NCBI GenBank assembly: GCA_050084515.1
Contig: CM114271.1
Coordinates: 44,268,001 to 44,332,000, forward strand
Length of the DNA: 64,000 nt
From: Blasia pusilla
Lineage: Eukaryota; Marchantiophyta; Marchantiopsida; Blasiales
Reading direction: 5' to 3'
The position numbers were made by a program, and so were the translations under genes. Of the stretch, positions 22,421 through 33,165 are shown piece after piece. Below the pieces are notes generated by a model. The model did not search any database, had not been told where the DNA came from, and saw only the letters and a list, made by a program, of their open reading frames with translations. The first letter of the stretch is position 1, and each line of letters starts with the position of its first letter.

Positions 22421-23796
22421 TGCGGGAAAGCAACAGATGTGCACCACATACACCCCTATGACACTTGAATTTACAGTGTTGTTCCTGACCCAATACATCC
22501 TTCCTATTCCATTGCCACTCATGACATCTTTCGTGGCGATGATCTCCATTTTTGCCTCCCGAGCTGCTACAATTCGTTTTGCTCTCTCCACCGTTGGCCT
22601 ACACATTCTGTTTCTCTTCACCCCATTTCTAGACTCAAACAAAAATAATGGATTGAGATCATCCACCTTCTCCGGGTACATTTTGACATCAATCTTGGGT
22701 TGAATACGAAAATGCGAAGGTCTCTGTAATGCTGAACATGCTCCAAACTTCCCCGTCTCACGAGTCTGAAAGCGGCACTTGTAAGATTGTCCACCGTCTT
22801 GAGTGCGATTCGTACTGCGGCGATGGGGCCAAATCGTGGGGGTATTCTCGGGAGCTCCAATGGCAGCCGGATAAGACTTCGGAAAGCGCAAGATTCATTT
22901 GGGCAGAAGAAGTACTTCAATTGATCCCGGTCCTCGTGAAACGATCAAAGGTTTTGAGTCCCCAAAACCAGGCAAAGTGGTCGTCGGTCCTTATGCATTC
23001 TTATTTAGGAAAGTGCCGCATGCTCTCCTAATGCCATCGATTCGCCTGCGCAGTGGGTCCACGTCCTGGGTTGCTCCAAGATATATGCCATCGTTTTAGG
23101 TTGCAATCCACCTCCATTACCGGAATCCCATATTGTTGAACCACCCCAGTGACAGGATGTTGCGAACTTCCAGCAACGGAGGGCTTTTGAAATAAAACAT
23201 TCACTGATTTTGGAGAAGTAACTCCATCACGGATTTGGGACGGGTCCGGGGTCCCCGAATACCTGGGCGGTGTAATTTCCTCATCCAAATCAATCACCGG
23301 ATTTGTTCCTCGATGCTGCCTCTTCACCTGCCTGAAGTCAAGATACTTATCTGGTCTCCACGAATCTCGTTCGGACTGCTCTACCACCATCTGTATGGGA
23401 CGTCTTGAAACCCGCCCACGAATATCCCCACCTATGTGTACGTCTTGCTCGAGTGGAGTTCCAGCTACGCACCGGTTGAAGGCTTCGACATACAATTTTT
23501 CATCACCAGATCTCACAGCCGCCCTAACATAGAGCTCGTAGATCGACGGCCCTTTTCCTTTTGTTATGCCTTTTGTGAGGAAGATATGGGATGATTCAGA
23601 CTGTAGCATTGCTCTTGCCTGATCTTGTTGGCATGCCTCCACAAGTGAAATTCGTTGGCATGCTTGTGACGACCTCGAAGAGGAATGAACACTTTCTGCT
23701 CCACTTGTGTTAAAGGAGGGCATTTTCATGAACGTTCAATCCTGCAACGACGGCAATGTTAGAAGGGAACGAAAATAACCAGAGTCAAAGAAATAA

Positions 23797-24118
23797 GCGA
23801 CCTGTCGGAACCAGACGGGTTGTAGGCCCGAGGCATCCCATGAACGACTCTGCGACCCGTCGGGTCTCGACGTGTTGTAACCTTAAACCCACCTACTGCA
23901 ACCCGTCGGAACCTGACGGGTTGCAAGGCCAAGGCATCCCATGAACGACTCCGTGACCCGTCAGGTCCCGAATGGTTGCACACTCGGGACGACACCAAAC
24001 ATCAGGATGCAACCCATCGGTTTCCGTCGGGTTTTTCGGTTTCGTCGAGTTGTTCGGCAACCCGTCGGTTTCCGTCGGGTTGCACACTCGGGCAACCCGT
24101 CGCATCCGACAGCTTGCT
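23797..24118. repeat. Palindromic repeat cluster in the transposase intron
   Basis: Six or seven units, for example 23,899-23,925 and 24,057-24,083. Here many centres are GTTTCC or GAACC instead of GACTC, and some right arms read CGTCGGG, so the palindrome is less perfect than in the MTase gene introns. Confidence 0.88.
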
Positions 24119-25911
24119 TGGTTTCTTGGGTTTGAAATCCATATAATTCCCACGCTTCTCACTATGAGCTACAACTTTACAAACAATTCTCAGCGTGAGC
24201 TTGACAAGACAAAATAGTGAACTCACCTGCCGCATGAAGTTTCCCCATTGTCTCATATGTACAGTCCACCAACTCAACCAAGAGCACAACTCTTTGTACT
24301 TCCCCTCAATAGCATGCTTCCTCCACCACCCATGAAGTTCTTCCTGGCAGTCCATGGCCTGCTTCAAGGTTTTGCTGTCCTTGCAACGTTGGAGTAGAGT
24401 GACATGCTCTGTCCTCTTATTCTCCTTGATGCAAGATTTGGTGTACCGGGTCACAGACTGTTGTCAATGGAAAGCATCCGACCTTTCCCTCTCCGGTTGA
24501 ACCTCTCCATCCCAGAACACTTCCCGGATAGCAATCCACTCAGTTTGTGCATTGTCTGCGATGAACCCATAAATTTATGGAGGTGGCCTTTTGTTTTCCT
24601 TCACCACTTCCAATAAGAGTAACCAGCACATCTTCAAACTGCCAACGTCTTCTGCCTTTACTTCACACACAAATATAGTTTTGAGTCCCTTCTCCACATG
24701 GTCATAAACGTGAGCACCCATCGTCAACCATCCGTTCAGCACTCTGTAGCAAATATCAAAGCTGACCCAGCTCACGTAAAGATCTTCCCCTTCCCTCATT
24801 CGATCTATAAGATCGAGGCCACTCGAGGGACCTATGGTTGACATTTTGAAGACATAGGCCCTGGATCCCTTGCCTCCTTGGCCCATGAACTGCCATCTCT
24901 GAATGAATGGAAATCTGGAGTTGGCCTTGATTCTGGCGATGGCATCCATTTCGGCCGTCTTTCCATCTAGAACTCGTATCTGACGCAGCAAATTCCGGAA
25001 GCATTCAGGATCAGCGAGAAATGCGAGATTTTCCCAGAGTTGTTTCTCCTCAACCGCCGTGATCTCGCCCTATCCAGGGATTCCAAGCAATTTTTCACAA
25101 TTTTGTGATGCCGTTGTGAGCTTGATCACCCCGGGCTTTGAACCCGGAGAGTTTCTGAAGACCTCGGCTACTTTCTTCGCCACATCCTCCTTGATGTGTT
25201 TTTGAATTGCATCGGTCACAGGATGAGTGTGGGAGCCAACATGAATTGCCAGCCTTGTATACTCTGACGTGGAGCCCAAGTCTTGGACAATGAAAAATAT
25301 GTATGCAGGACACGCTCCAACGCAGAAGGGCGATGCCTGACAATGAAGACATCGATGGCCTCCCGGCGGTATTGTGGCACCCACCTCGTATGGAGTTTCT
25401 GCATTCTTGGGGGGGAATTGCGACGTATTGACTCGCCCGTTGCGCTCTAGATACGGGCATGCTGGACTTCTATACTCCAAGGCTCCCACGCATTGGCCGC
25501 GGGAGACAATCCAAGGACCATATGGGATGGAAGCACTGGTCCGTTGAAGCCTGCACCATCGATGACAATCAGACTTTCTGTCCATACCCTTCAGGCATCC
25601 TCCATCCTTCTTTTGAGCAGGAGCAGCAAGTGGAGGCAACTCAAAAATGCAATTACCATCGTACATGGCGGCGGCTAAATGTCGACAAGAATATGCTTGA
25701 ACATTTTCAAGGGCGAGACGAAAGCAAACTATTGCCCGATACTCGCAAGAGGAACAGTAGGCGGACCACAGGGCCGACCGGTGTCGACAGATCCGGCCGA
25801 GGTTGATAACATCCGAATCTCTTCATGAAGAACAACATTGTTACGAGTGTGCGGTTGGAGTCGGCCGGATCTGCGGCAGAGCTTGGAGTTGCAAACGAGA
25901 GCTCGGAGCAC

Positions 25912-26490
25912 TAGGAAATTCTAGACCGTCTACTTGGGAAACGGACGAATTCGAAGGCGGGCCGTAAACTCTGTATTGACCATTTGCGCGGGTAGGAGAT
26001 TCCATACTTTACGGTGCGAGGTCTTTGGCTGGACGTCTCACCTATTATGTCTTCCGTACCTTCCACCTAACATCTTTGGATACAAAGATGGTTCCAATTT
26101 GAAGAAGAAATCGAAGCAGGACATAAAATTTTCATCCCCTTTGCTTTTAAAGACTCACGAGCTTGGGGTCGAATGATTTTTGATTGAGGAAGGGCCGCGG
26201 ATGATCGCCACAAGTGAGCTTAACATAATTATCCATTCCAAGAAGATTCCTACGGGAGGAGCGAGAATGAGAATGAGAATGAGAATATTTAATTTATAGT
26301 GAATAGGAAACAGATACTCGATGATTTTTACCGACAAGATGAATTCGGTGGGGAGATTGTCGACACAATGGATCCAATTCAGAACACATTCAATTGTGTT
26401 GCAATATGTTACCGGATTTGGGGGAAGAGGGTCGCGCGCATCACTTGGAACCGTCGGAGTCCTGGTAACTCGAAATTACCGAAGCTTACG
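25912..26490. other. Region between the divergent genes, left part
   Basis: No gene recognised. It includes a short GAATGA-type microsatellite at 26,263-26,287. By position it should hold the transposase promoter, but no convincing TATA box was identified on the minus strand. Confidence 0.4.
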
Positions 26491-26492
26491 AA

Positions 26493-27022
26493 GCCGCAAC
26501 CCGTCGGCATCGGACGGGTTGCACGCTTCGCTAAACATTGTCGGCGAGCAACCCGTCACTCTCCGACGAATTGTTGGGATACCGCTCCTTCTTGCTCGAA
26601 GATGCCGGAGGCGTGCAAACCGTGTGTTCCCGACAAGTTCCGCGGGTGCCTTGCCTTTGAGCCCAAAGACGGCGAGGCGTGCAACCCGTCGCCGTCAATG
26701 GGTTGCGCATGGCGTCGCCGCTTGTGGTGTAGCGGCCGGACTCCGACGACTTGCACGGGAAGCCATCGTTCCTAACCCTTGATGAGGGAAGCGTGCAACC
26801 CAACAGTCTCCGAAGGATTGCCCAAAATACGTCTCGTTCCCGTCCCAAACACGGCGGAGGCGCGCAACATGTCGGTCTTCGACGGCTTGCGCGGGTACCT
26901 CGCGTTGTTTTCCGAAGACGACGGAGGCGCTCAACCCGTCGGTCTCCGACGGGTTGCTTGCGCACGTGGCGACGTTCGCAGGATGGCGGAGCTACGCAAC
27001 TTGTCGGACTCTGACGAGTTGC
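26493..27022 (+). repeat. Palindromic repeat cluster in the promoter region of copy 2
   Basis: About ten units precede the TATA box, among them 26,493-26,523, 26,933-26,957 and 26,996-27,022. Other units here have longer separations between the GCAACC and GGTTGC halves. The corresponding region of copy 1 is 12,003-12,345. Confidence 0.85.
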
Positions 27023-27111
27023 AATTTTTCACGTTCGGAATTCCGTAACATTCGGCACGTCGCCGTCGAAAGGACGACGGGATCCATCGGTCAGCCCAAC
27101 GGCTAGAAAAG

Positions 27112-27119
27112 TATAAATA
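27112..27119 (+). promoter_or_regulatory. TATA box of MTase gene copy 2
   Basis: TATAAATA within the same conserved context as in copy 1 (CAACGGCTAGAAAAG before it, CTCATTTCCGG after it). It lies ~280 bp before the first ATG of the gene. Confidence 0.7.
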
Positions 27120-27535
27120 GGGCAGAAGTCGCTCATTTCCGGTTTCTCATTTCACGATCTTCATTCCTCACTCCTCACTCTCCCGCGCAGGAGCTGATCA
27201 GATACGAAGGGGCATTTCACGCGGCGACACATCGCGAGTCGATAGGAGGGAACGAGAGCGAGACGGTTCGACGGAGCGATATCGGGACGATTCGAGCTAA
27301 CCATCAAGGCGAGACGAGCTCCCATCTCGACATCAGCAAGGCGACTGATCAAGGGATTCGTCGTGGACATAGGCGGAGGCATTTCTGGCAAAAATGACGA
27401 GGAAAAAACAAAGCCAACAAGTCCGGGAGCTTCACTCCCAACTCCATTAGGACTCATGCGTCAGCTTCTCCTGCGCCTCGTTTGGCGAATGAAATTATGC
27501 AGTAGGAAATCGAGGAGCGGGAAAGGGAAGCGGAG

Positions 27536-28018
27536 ATGCACAACCAAGTGCTTCTGGCGAGACGTGTTCAAGCGGCGCTAGATAAACAGAACGAAGAGGC
27601 CGAGACGTCGCAGGCCTTGAAGAAAAGGATCGCCGATGAAAAGAGAGAAAAGAAGCGTCTAGACGCGTCAGTGAGTAGGGCGGAATTGGCTAAAGCGAGG
27701 CGGGAAAAAGCGATAGCCATTGACGATAGCCCTGCCCGTCCAACCGCAAGTGTTGAGATGCGGGAAATGTCCCCCACGAAGTCCGGGGACACAATCAACA
27801 TAGTGGAAACAACACCAGTTCAAATCGATGACGACAAGGTCATGAGGACCGCCAGCGTGGAGATGGTGGACATGGCGGAAGAAGCCGGAGAGCGGTCATT
27901 CTCGACTCCAAGCCCGGCGGAGGACATCGACCTCTATCGGATCGAGGAGTTCCTGGATCGATTTGCCCCTGTCTCGGACAAGTTAGTGGTCAAGAAACCG
28001 ACTCCATTTTCGAAAGCG
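27536..28018 (+). pseudogene. MTase gene copy 2, exon 1 (main open part)
   Basis: The frame reads through a charged coiled coil (KKRIADEKREKKRLDASVS, then RAELAKARREKAIAIDDSPA) and a serine/acid-rich segment ending SKAVREV after the splice site. Residue conservation with copy 1 is high (RAELAKARREKAIAI is identical). No enzymatic motif is seen. Confidence 0.6.
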
Positions 28019-28114
28019 GTAAGAGAGGTTTAGGTTTTTTAATTATGTGAATTGCAATTCATTGGGATCTCGGTGTAGCTTATTCCTCTTGTCCTTTCGA
28101 CGGTGGTAAAGCCG

Positions 28115-28570
28115 ATGGCACTCATGGAGGGCCCAACGCCCGAGGATTCCACTCTGCCGATTAAGGACAATGGAATACGTCCGCGAAATAAAATCCGACG
28201 AGGACATCGCAAAGCTAAAACAATCGGCGGTGACATCATCCTCGTGGGACAGTTTTCCTCCCTTCTATGTTCAGCCTTACGACGAGCATGGAACCCGAGC
28301 TCAGTTACCGAGGAGGACTTGGAAAATCTCGACACATTCGGAGGATGCGAGACCAGGACTTTGAAGGCAAGTTGAGGGCACGGAATTCAGCTGGATGAGA
28401 AATCTGCATTTCTTCATTTGGGATGGAAATCACAGGTTCATGGCGTGGACCAAGTTTGGGGAGGAGCGCCCCAACTCATTGGAGGCACAATTATGCGTGA
28501 AGGCAGTGGTCCTTCACCCATACCCTCATCACATGGCGACGGTGGAGATGGCAATGCATGCCATGAACAC
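28115..28570 (+). pseudogene. MTase gene copy 2, exon 2: ParB-like domain
   Basis: It contains MEYVREIKSDEDIAKLKQSA, FPPFYVQPYDEHGTRA, then after frame changes FFIWDGNHRFMAWTKFGEER, AVVLHPYPHHMATVEMAMHA and MNT. The DGNHR motif and the following strand/helix match the ParB/sulfiredoxin N-terminal fold better than copy 1 does (H is kept here, Q in copy 1). The donor site is intact. Confidence 0.5.
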
Positions 28571-28589
28571 GTAAGTATCTTTAACACTT

Positions 28590-29340
28590 TCGCAACTCGT
28601 CGGACTCCGACGAGTTGCTCGATTGATGAATGGGTTAGGTTTGTTTAGGCAGAAAGCAACTCGTCGGACTCCGACGGGTTGCTAGACTGCACGGTTTTCC
28701 GGATGTTTTTTTAAGATTGACACTCGTCGGACTCTGACGACTTGTTTGATTGAACATAGATTTAACTAGTTTTTGGCCCAAAGCAAACTGTCGGAGTCCG
28801 ACGGGTTGCTCGATAGGCCGCCTTGTGAGGTTGTTTTTTTAAGAAGATTGCAACTCGTCGGACTCCGACGACTTGTATGATTGAACATAGATTTAACTAG
28901 TTGCTGGCCCAAAGCAAGCCGTCGGAGTCCGACGGGTTGCTTTGGGGCAAAAACCTTCTAAACATGTAGTCACTCGAGCAACTTGTCGGAGTCCGACGAG
29001 TTGCATTCTTAAAAAAACAACCTCACAAGGTGGCCTATCGAGCAACCCGTTGGACTCCGACGGTTTGCTTTGGGCAGCAACAACTAGTTAAATCTATGTT
29101 CAATCATACAAGTCGTCGGAGTCCGGCGAGTTGCAATCTTAAAAAACATCCGAAAAAGCGTCGATCCAACAACCCGTCGGAGTCCGACGAGTTGCTTACC
29201 TGGCATTAGCAAATCTGAATGCAACCCGTCAGACTCCGACGGGTTGCGTCATTTAGCTTGTTGCTAGAATCCGACCCTGAAGCATGGCGACCGTCGAGTC
29301 CGGCGGGTTTGCGAGGAACCCATGTAATTTCGACGGGTTG
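28590..29340. repeat. Palindromic repeat cluster in intron 2, copy 2
   Basis: About a dozen units, 55-70 bp apart, the densest cluster in the window (for example 28,657-28,683 and 29,169-29,195). Most centres are GGACTCC or GGAGTCC. Inside the cluster, 28,657-28,843 is repeated in inverted orientation at 29,006-29,195. Confidence 0.92.
28657..29195. repeat. Long inverted repeat inside intron 2, copy 2
   Basis: Arms 28,657-28,843 and 29,006-29,195 are close reverse complements, including unique spacer sequence (GAACATAGATTTAACTAGTT versus AACTAGTTAAATCTATGTTC). A partial direct repeat of the same unit fills the loop. A transcript through it would form a ~190-bp double-stranded stem. Confidence 0.85.
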
Positions 29341-29448
29341 AGTTTGGATGTGCGAGATTGTATCGGAGGGAATGTCACCCACCATTGGATCGGATGCGAT
29401 CGGGTGAGGAAGGTGCTTACGACGCACCCGTGAGAGTACAGGGGGTTC

Positions 29449-31348
29449 TTGGGCGATGCCCTCGTCAATAAGATGCTTGCAAAGGGTGCTCAGATTAAGA
29501 AGAAAACTTGGGCAAACAAGTCTATTTCTCAAGATGCAGCCGTAACCATCCTTTGGTGGTCGAAGATACAGGCCGTGAAGAAAAGCGCCGACCGAGTGGA
29601 GCGGAGGGAGAAGGTATCTCGCCTCAGAGCGCCAAATTCATCAAGCTCCAGATCTCTGCAACGAAATACACGGCGAGCAAGATGCAGCGATACATCAACA
29701 TTCTCAACCCCGAACTTGGTCCGAAGTTCTACCAGGAGCTCAAGGCGATTATCAAGCATCAGCGGAAGAGGGATGAAGATCCGCATGGTCGGATTGGGGA
29801 GAAGTGTGTCGGATCGCGTGCATCGTTTTGCGTTATCCGGGATTAGCGAGTTCAGGAGGATACGATCGATGAAAATCGATCTCGAGGGCTTAGAGGCCCG
29901 GAAGAGGGCGGCACACCATCCTCGGGTGTGTCCGATCCGATGATCTCGCATTGGCTACGCGAATGGGCATTATGGGACGCGTTGCGGGTAATCGGGAAGT
30001 CCGTGCTGGACGGTCTGCAAGCGGAGCTCAGAAGATTAGAGCCCATTCCGCCAGAAGCAAACCTTGAAAGTTCTGGAGATTACGAGGTTTGGCTCGACGA
30101 CATCCGGGACAAGCCAACCAAGAACCCTCGATTCAAGACCATGTTCAAGGTTTGCGTCCTCCCTCGTGAGCTTGACGAAGAAGTAGAGGGTAACAAACGG
30201 GATCAAGCGAAGAAGAAGCGAGATCTGACAGAAGCAGACGGCCGATAATGTTCGACTAAAAGCGCCCAACGGATGGTATTCGGTACCTCGTCGGTGTAAG
30301 AACGCAGTGCGTGGGGAAAATTACCGGTAGCCTTGAAATTGTGGGCTTTACCGCCGGATGCAGAGACATTCTCCATGTACGACGTGGAGATGGGTCAGCA
30401 CATGTCGGATTGGAAGGTGGAGAATTGCCCCATTTGGCTCGACTTCAAGCGACCACTGAAGACATCACGGATAAGGACTTACGAGTGCTTCATGATGCAG
30501 TGGCCTTAGGACAAGACGACATCCCCAATTTTGTCGGCTGAAGACTTCTTCGGAGGAGATGCGAGAAGAGCAAGCCCACGAGACAGTTGAGTTGGCTTCC
30601 AAGGTCCGGACAGACCAAAGACAAATCCACAAATGGGTCTCTAAGGCAAGCGAGGAAGGGAAAAATTCAGAGGCCGAGACTTCCCAAAGAGAGCCTGAAG
30701 ATGAGAGGCCGGAGAGGCGGAATCGTCCGGACGAGCAGGAGAGAGGGTCGGACTAGGTCTCGGCCAAGAAAACGCCACGAATCCGAGGTCATAGAAACCC
30801 GACAAGCCGTCCCGGACTAGGGAGAAGCGGAAGCGAGAGGTGCCGGGTTGTCCCAAGGAGAATACAGACCCATCATCCTTGGGAAGACACAGACAAACAA
30901 CGACCGGACAAGCGTCCTCCTTGATTCACCTCTTTCTTGGATGAGTGAACGGCTTGATTCTCAAGCGTCAGCGCCATCGAAAAAATTGACAACGCTGGGA
31001 CGGAAGCTCCAACGAAATGGGCACGCTGCCTGGGCGGTGAATGGAGTGGTGGAAGAGGTTGCGGTGGATCTCTTGATCGCCGATCTGCCCCTGGTGGTTG
31101 CGACTTTGGGGCGAAAATCCGGCGGACGAGGTACCTGAGTGGAATGCCGCTCACTTATGACCGATTGCACTTTTGTTCTCCTTTGCGACGCCTATCGAGT
31201 GGCAGGGTCGCTTCTTGGTGTTGATTTGGAGGGAGCGAGGACGAGCTCTTCAACCTCCGGTCGTCAAGAGGTCGCTAAAGTGGAGGACGGCACAATCATG
31301 GATCATAAAAACGAGTACCCACTCCGATCCGCAACGAAGTCGATTTGG
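29449..31348 (+). pseudogene. MTase gene copy 2, exon 3: helical region and methyltransferase first half
   Basis: It begins GDALVNKMLAKGAQIKKKTW, then AAVTILWWSKIQAVKKSADR, TKYTASKMQRYINILNPELG and SHWLREWALWDALRVIGKSV as in copy 1. Near 31,060 it reads VEEVAVDLLIADLPL, the motif IV position, again DLP and not DPP, so the change from DPPY predates the two copies. The remaining strands are recognisable only across frame changes (FLVLI at about 31,213, VKRSLKWRTAQSWI at about 31,265). Confidence 0.5.
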
Positions 31349-31429
31349 GTAAGGCTCAATTCTGTACAATAATTTCAATTATCTTATAATGATGTGTAGA
31401 ATGAGAGTCGATGCCTGGGTTTTTTCCGC

Positions 31430-31796
31430 GAGCAACCCGTCGGAAGGCGACGGGTTCTTGGCTTAGAGCAGCCCATGCTCGGCTGAGAGCAACCCGTCGG
31501 TTTCCGACGGGTTGCATCTTTCCCACATACACAGGGAAAACCGCGGTGTACTTGCAACGGTTCCGGCGGGTTGCGGTTGATTTTGGTTTTGGATGCAACC
31601 CGTCTAATAGCGGCGGGTTGCTATCGACGGTTGCTCAGGCGAGCATGGGCTGGTCTGAGGCAAAGCAACCCGTCGCCTTCCGACGGGTTGCATCCGAAAA
31701 CCAAAATCAACTTGGAAAACCCAAAAGCAACTGCAATCCGTCGGGTTCCGACAGGTGGGTCTGGGACAAAACAACCCGTCTGACTCCGACATGTTG
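31430..31796. repeat. Palindromic repeat cluster in intron 3, copy 2
   Basis: About seven units, including 31,489-31,515 and 31,664-31,690. Centres here are mainly GGTTTCC, CCTTCC and GGACTCC. Confidence 0.88.
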
Positions 31797-31871
31797 ATCC
31801 AAAGTCAGTTATTGAAAATCTTCTCAAGGCGACTTCTTTAGTTTCTGACATTGTTTCGTCTTTGATTCTGG

Positions 31872-32375
31872 ATGGACCACTCCTACGTGTACTGCTTCGT
31901 TCGGCCCGAGCACAATTTCCAAGTGTTCAAGATCTAGGATCCTTTGGATCCATGCTCAGATAGGTACAGCTTAGATAGTTTGTACAATTCCCCCCCGGGA
32001 ATTTACATGCAAGACAGTACCCCGCTTCTGGGAGGAAGGGAAAAGTCGCCAGCCTTGATGCAAACGCTCATCGAGCTCTGCTCAAGGCCGGGTGACTTGG
32101 TGTTCGACTTAGTGGTCCTTTCAGGGGCGAGTATCGAGGCGCTGGCGAGTGGCAGGAACATTCTCGCCTCGAGGAAGGCAGAAGCTGTTTGACCTTTGCA
32201 AGGAGGCAAAGCGTAGAATCTGAAAGGCTCGTTGGGGCGTACAACTCTCCCACGGCCGAGAGCTCGGTTCGAGCCACCCTTGGTAGTGACTCCATCGTCA
32301 CTTCCAACGATTCCCAAAATCGGGAGGGCAAGGCCGAAAGTGATTTTGCAAGAGCTCTCAGACGATGACGAGTGA
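31872..32375 (+). pseudogene. MTase gene copy 2, exon 4: methyltransferase SAM-binding half
   Basis: MDHSYVYCFVRPEHNFQVF, then after a frame change TPLLGGREKSPALMQTLIEL, CSRPGDLVFDLVVLSGASIE and ALASGRNI. Relative to copy 1 motif I has lost its first glycine (DLVVLSG versus DLVGLSG). The tail again ends ELSDDDE at TGA 32,373-32,375. The acceptor before the exon is TGG and not CAG. Confidence 0.6.
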
Positions 32376-32599
32376 GTTCAAAGAACTCAAGGACCCAGCT
32401 TGACTGCAGCGTTTGGAGTAGGGAGTTTTTTGATAATTTGGCAAAAGATTTCATAGAATAGATCAAATGTACAGTTCCGAGCTTTTTTCGGATGATATAA
32501 AGCAGAAGATTTTTTCGATCGATGGTGGTGCTTGTAAATGTTTGGTGATCATTTTGTCTTTTCGAATGTGATCGTCTATGTACTCCACGGTCTTCTACT

Positions 32600-32745
32600 T
32601 TGCAACCCGTCAGATTTCTCCTGCTTGCAATTTTCACTTTATGACCATTGCAACCCGTCGGATTTCTCCTCCTTGCAACTTTTTGCTTTTGACCATGGAC
32701 CCTTTTACCACCTCCAGGTAACGTGTCGATTCCGACAGGTTGCAC
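32600..32745. repeat. Decayed palindrome units downstream of MTase gene copy 2
   Basis: Three units near 32,600, 32,648 and 32,718. In the first two the right arm is replaced by CTCCTGCTTGCAA or CTCCTCCTTGCAA. They correspond to 17,548-17,632 of copy 1. Confidence 0.75.
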
Positions 32746-32894
32746 GATCGGACCCTTTCGGATCGGCGATCTGGCGGGCTTCTTCCTGGCACCCTCCCCT
32801 CAACTCGTAAAAAGGCGGCGTGGCGTCTTTTCTTCTCTCTCAGGCGTGTTGGATTCCTTCTACCTGTGCGGTTGCCATAGTGGTATTACCGGGG

Positions 32895-33165
32895 ACGGAG
32901 GAGATATTGATACTGGATGGGTGTCACATTGCAGAGCGTACAAGGTATACTGCCGAGGAAGGCGGTGGGACTCGAGAAAGGTTACTTGGGACCGTTATGG
33001 TGTACCTAGGGGGGGCCAAGGCTCTCGAATTCGCCAACATTTTCGATCCCCGTCTACAACCGGCCAGAGGAGCCACTTGAATCCCAGGACATTCCTTTGG
33101 TACTGTCACCGAGGAGAGTTAGGAGTAAATTTGTAGATGACGAGGCTGAAGAAATCATAGACTAG
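32895..33165 (+). pseudogene. Conserved small coding block, copy 2
   Basis: ILILDGCHIAERTRYTAEEG, then GTVMVYLGGAKALEFANIF, and in a second frame PVYNRPEEPLESQDIPLVLS followed by RVRSKFVDDEAEEIID and TAG. It is conserved in protein sequence and stop with 17,117-17,383. It could be the last exon of the MTase gene or a separate small gene. No domain is recognised. Confidence 0.45.

Larger units (their letters stand above)
22247..25666 (-). pseudogene. SWIM zinc-finger, RNase H-fold transposase gene
   Basis: Probable transposase of the MTase element. From 25,666 to about 24,230 one frame runs through an N-terminal zinc-rich region (HRCLHCQASPFCVGACP), RLAIHVGSHTHPVTDA, and a central RNase H-fold region: SFDICYRVLNGWLTMGAHVY, FVCEVKAEDVGSLKMCW, then GFIADNAQTEWIAIREVF, where the Asp of ADNAQ is a likely catalytic residue. 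It then reads ELCSWLSWWTVHMRQWGN and ends at a GTGAGT donor. Three in-frame stops (TAG at 25,070, TAA at 24,575, TGA near 24,495) lie in this otherwise open frame. A palindrome-filled intron (about 23,740-24,229) follows, then a 230-residue region (23,729-23,028). Finally comes a SWIM finger, C-S-C at 22,420-22,412 and C-K-H at 22,366-22,358. The overall plan resembles MULE-type transposases; the superfamily is uncertain. Confidence 0.62.
27394..32375 (+). pseudogene. ParB-like/N6-N4 DNA methyltransferase gene, copy 2
   Basis: Same exon plan as copy 1 and colinear with it: exon 1 27,394-28,018 (donor GTAAGAG), exon 2 28,115-28,570 (donor GTAAGTA), exon 3 about 29,440-31,348 (donor GTAAGG), exon 4 31,872-32,375. 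Introns contain the palindrome clusters. Exon 3 is longer than in copy 1 because copy 1 has lost ~190 bp at its start and copy 2 has a charged insert near 30,600-30,850. Frameshifts occur in exon 1 (soon after the ATG), exon 2, exon 3 and exon 4. Two splice acceptors have lost their AG (CCG before 28,115, TGG before 31,872). The copies carry different lesions, so a functional ancestor can be inferred. Confidence 0.62.

Noticed and set aside
22247-25666. An alternative genetic code or programmed readthrough in the transposase
   Set aside because: Three different stop codons are involved and other elements in the window also carry random stops and frameshifts; decay is simpler.
28590-29340. CRISPR-like array of short palindromic repeats
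   Set aside because: Repeats are near-perfect palindromes in variable orientation with irregular, partly duplicated spacers. They lie in introns of a eukaryotic gene and no cas gene is present.
12582-32375. The methyltransferase genes as ordinary host genes
   Set aside because: Two broken copies share element-specific repeats and a common right end, and both are embedded in retrotransposon sequence. A host origin of the ancestral gene is not excluded.
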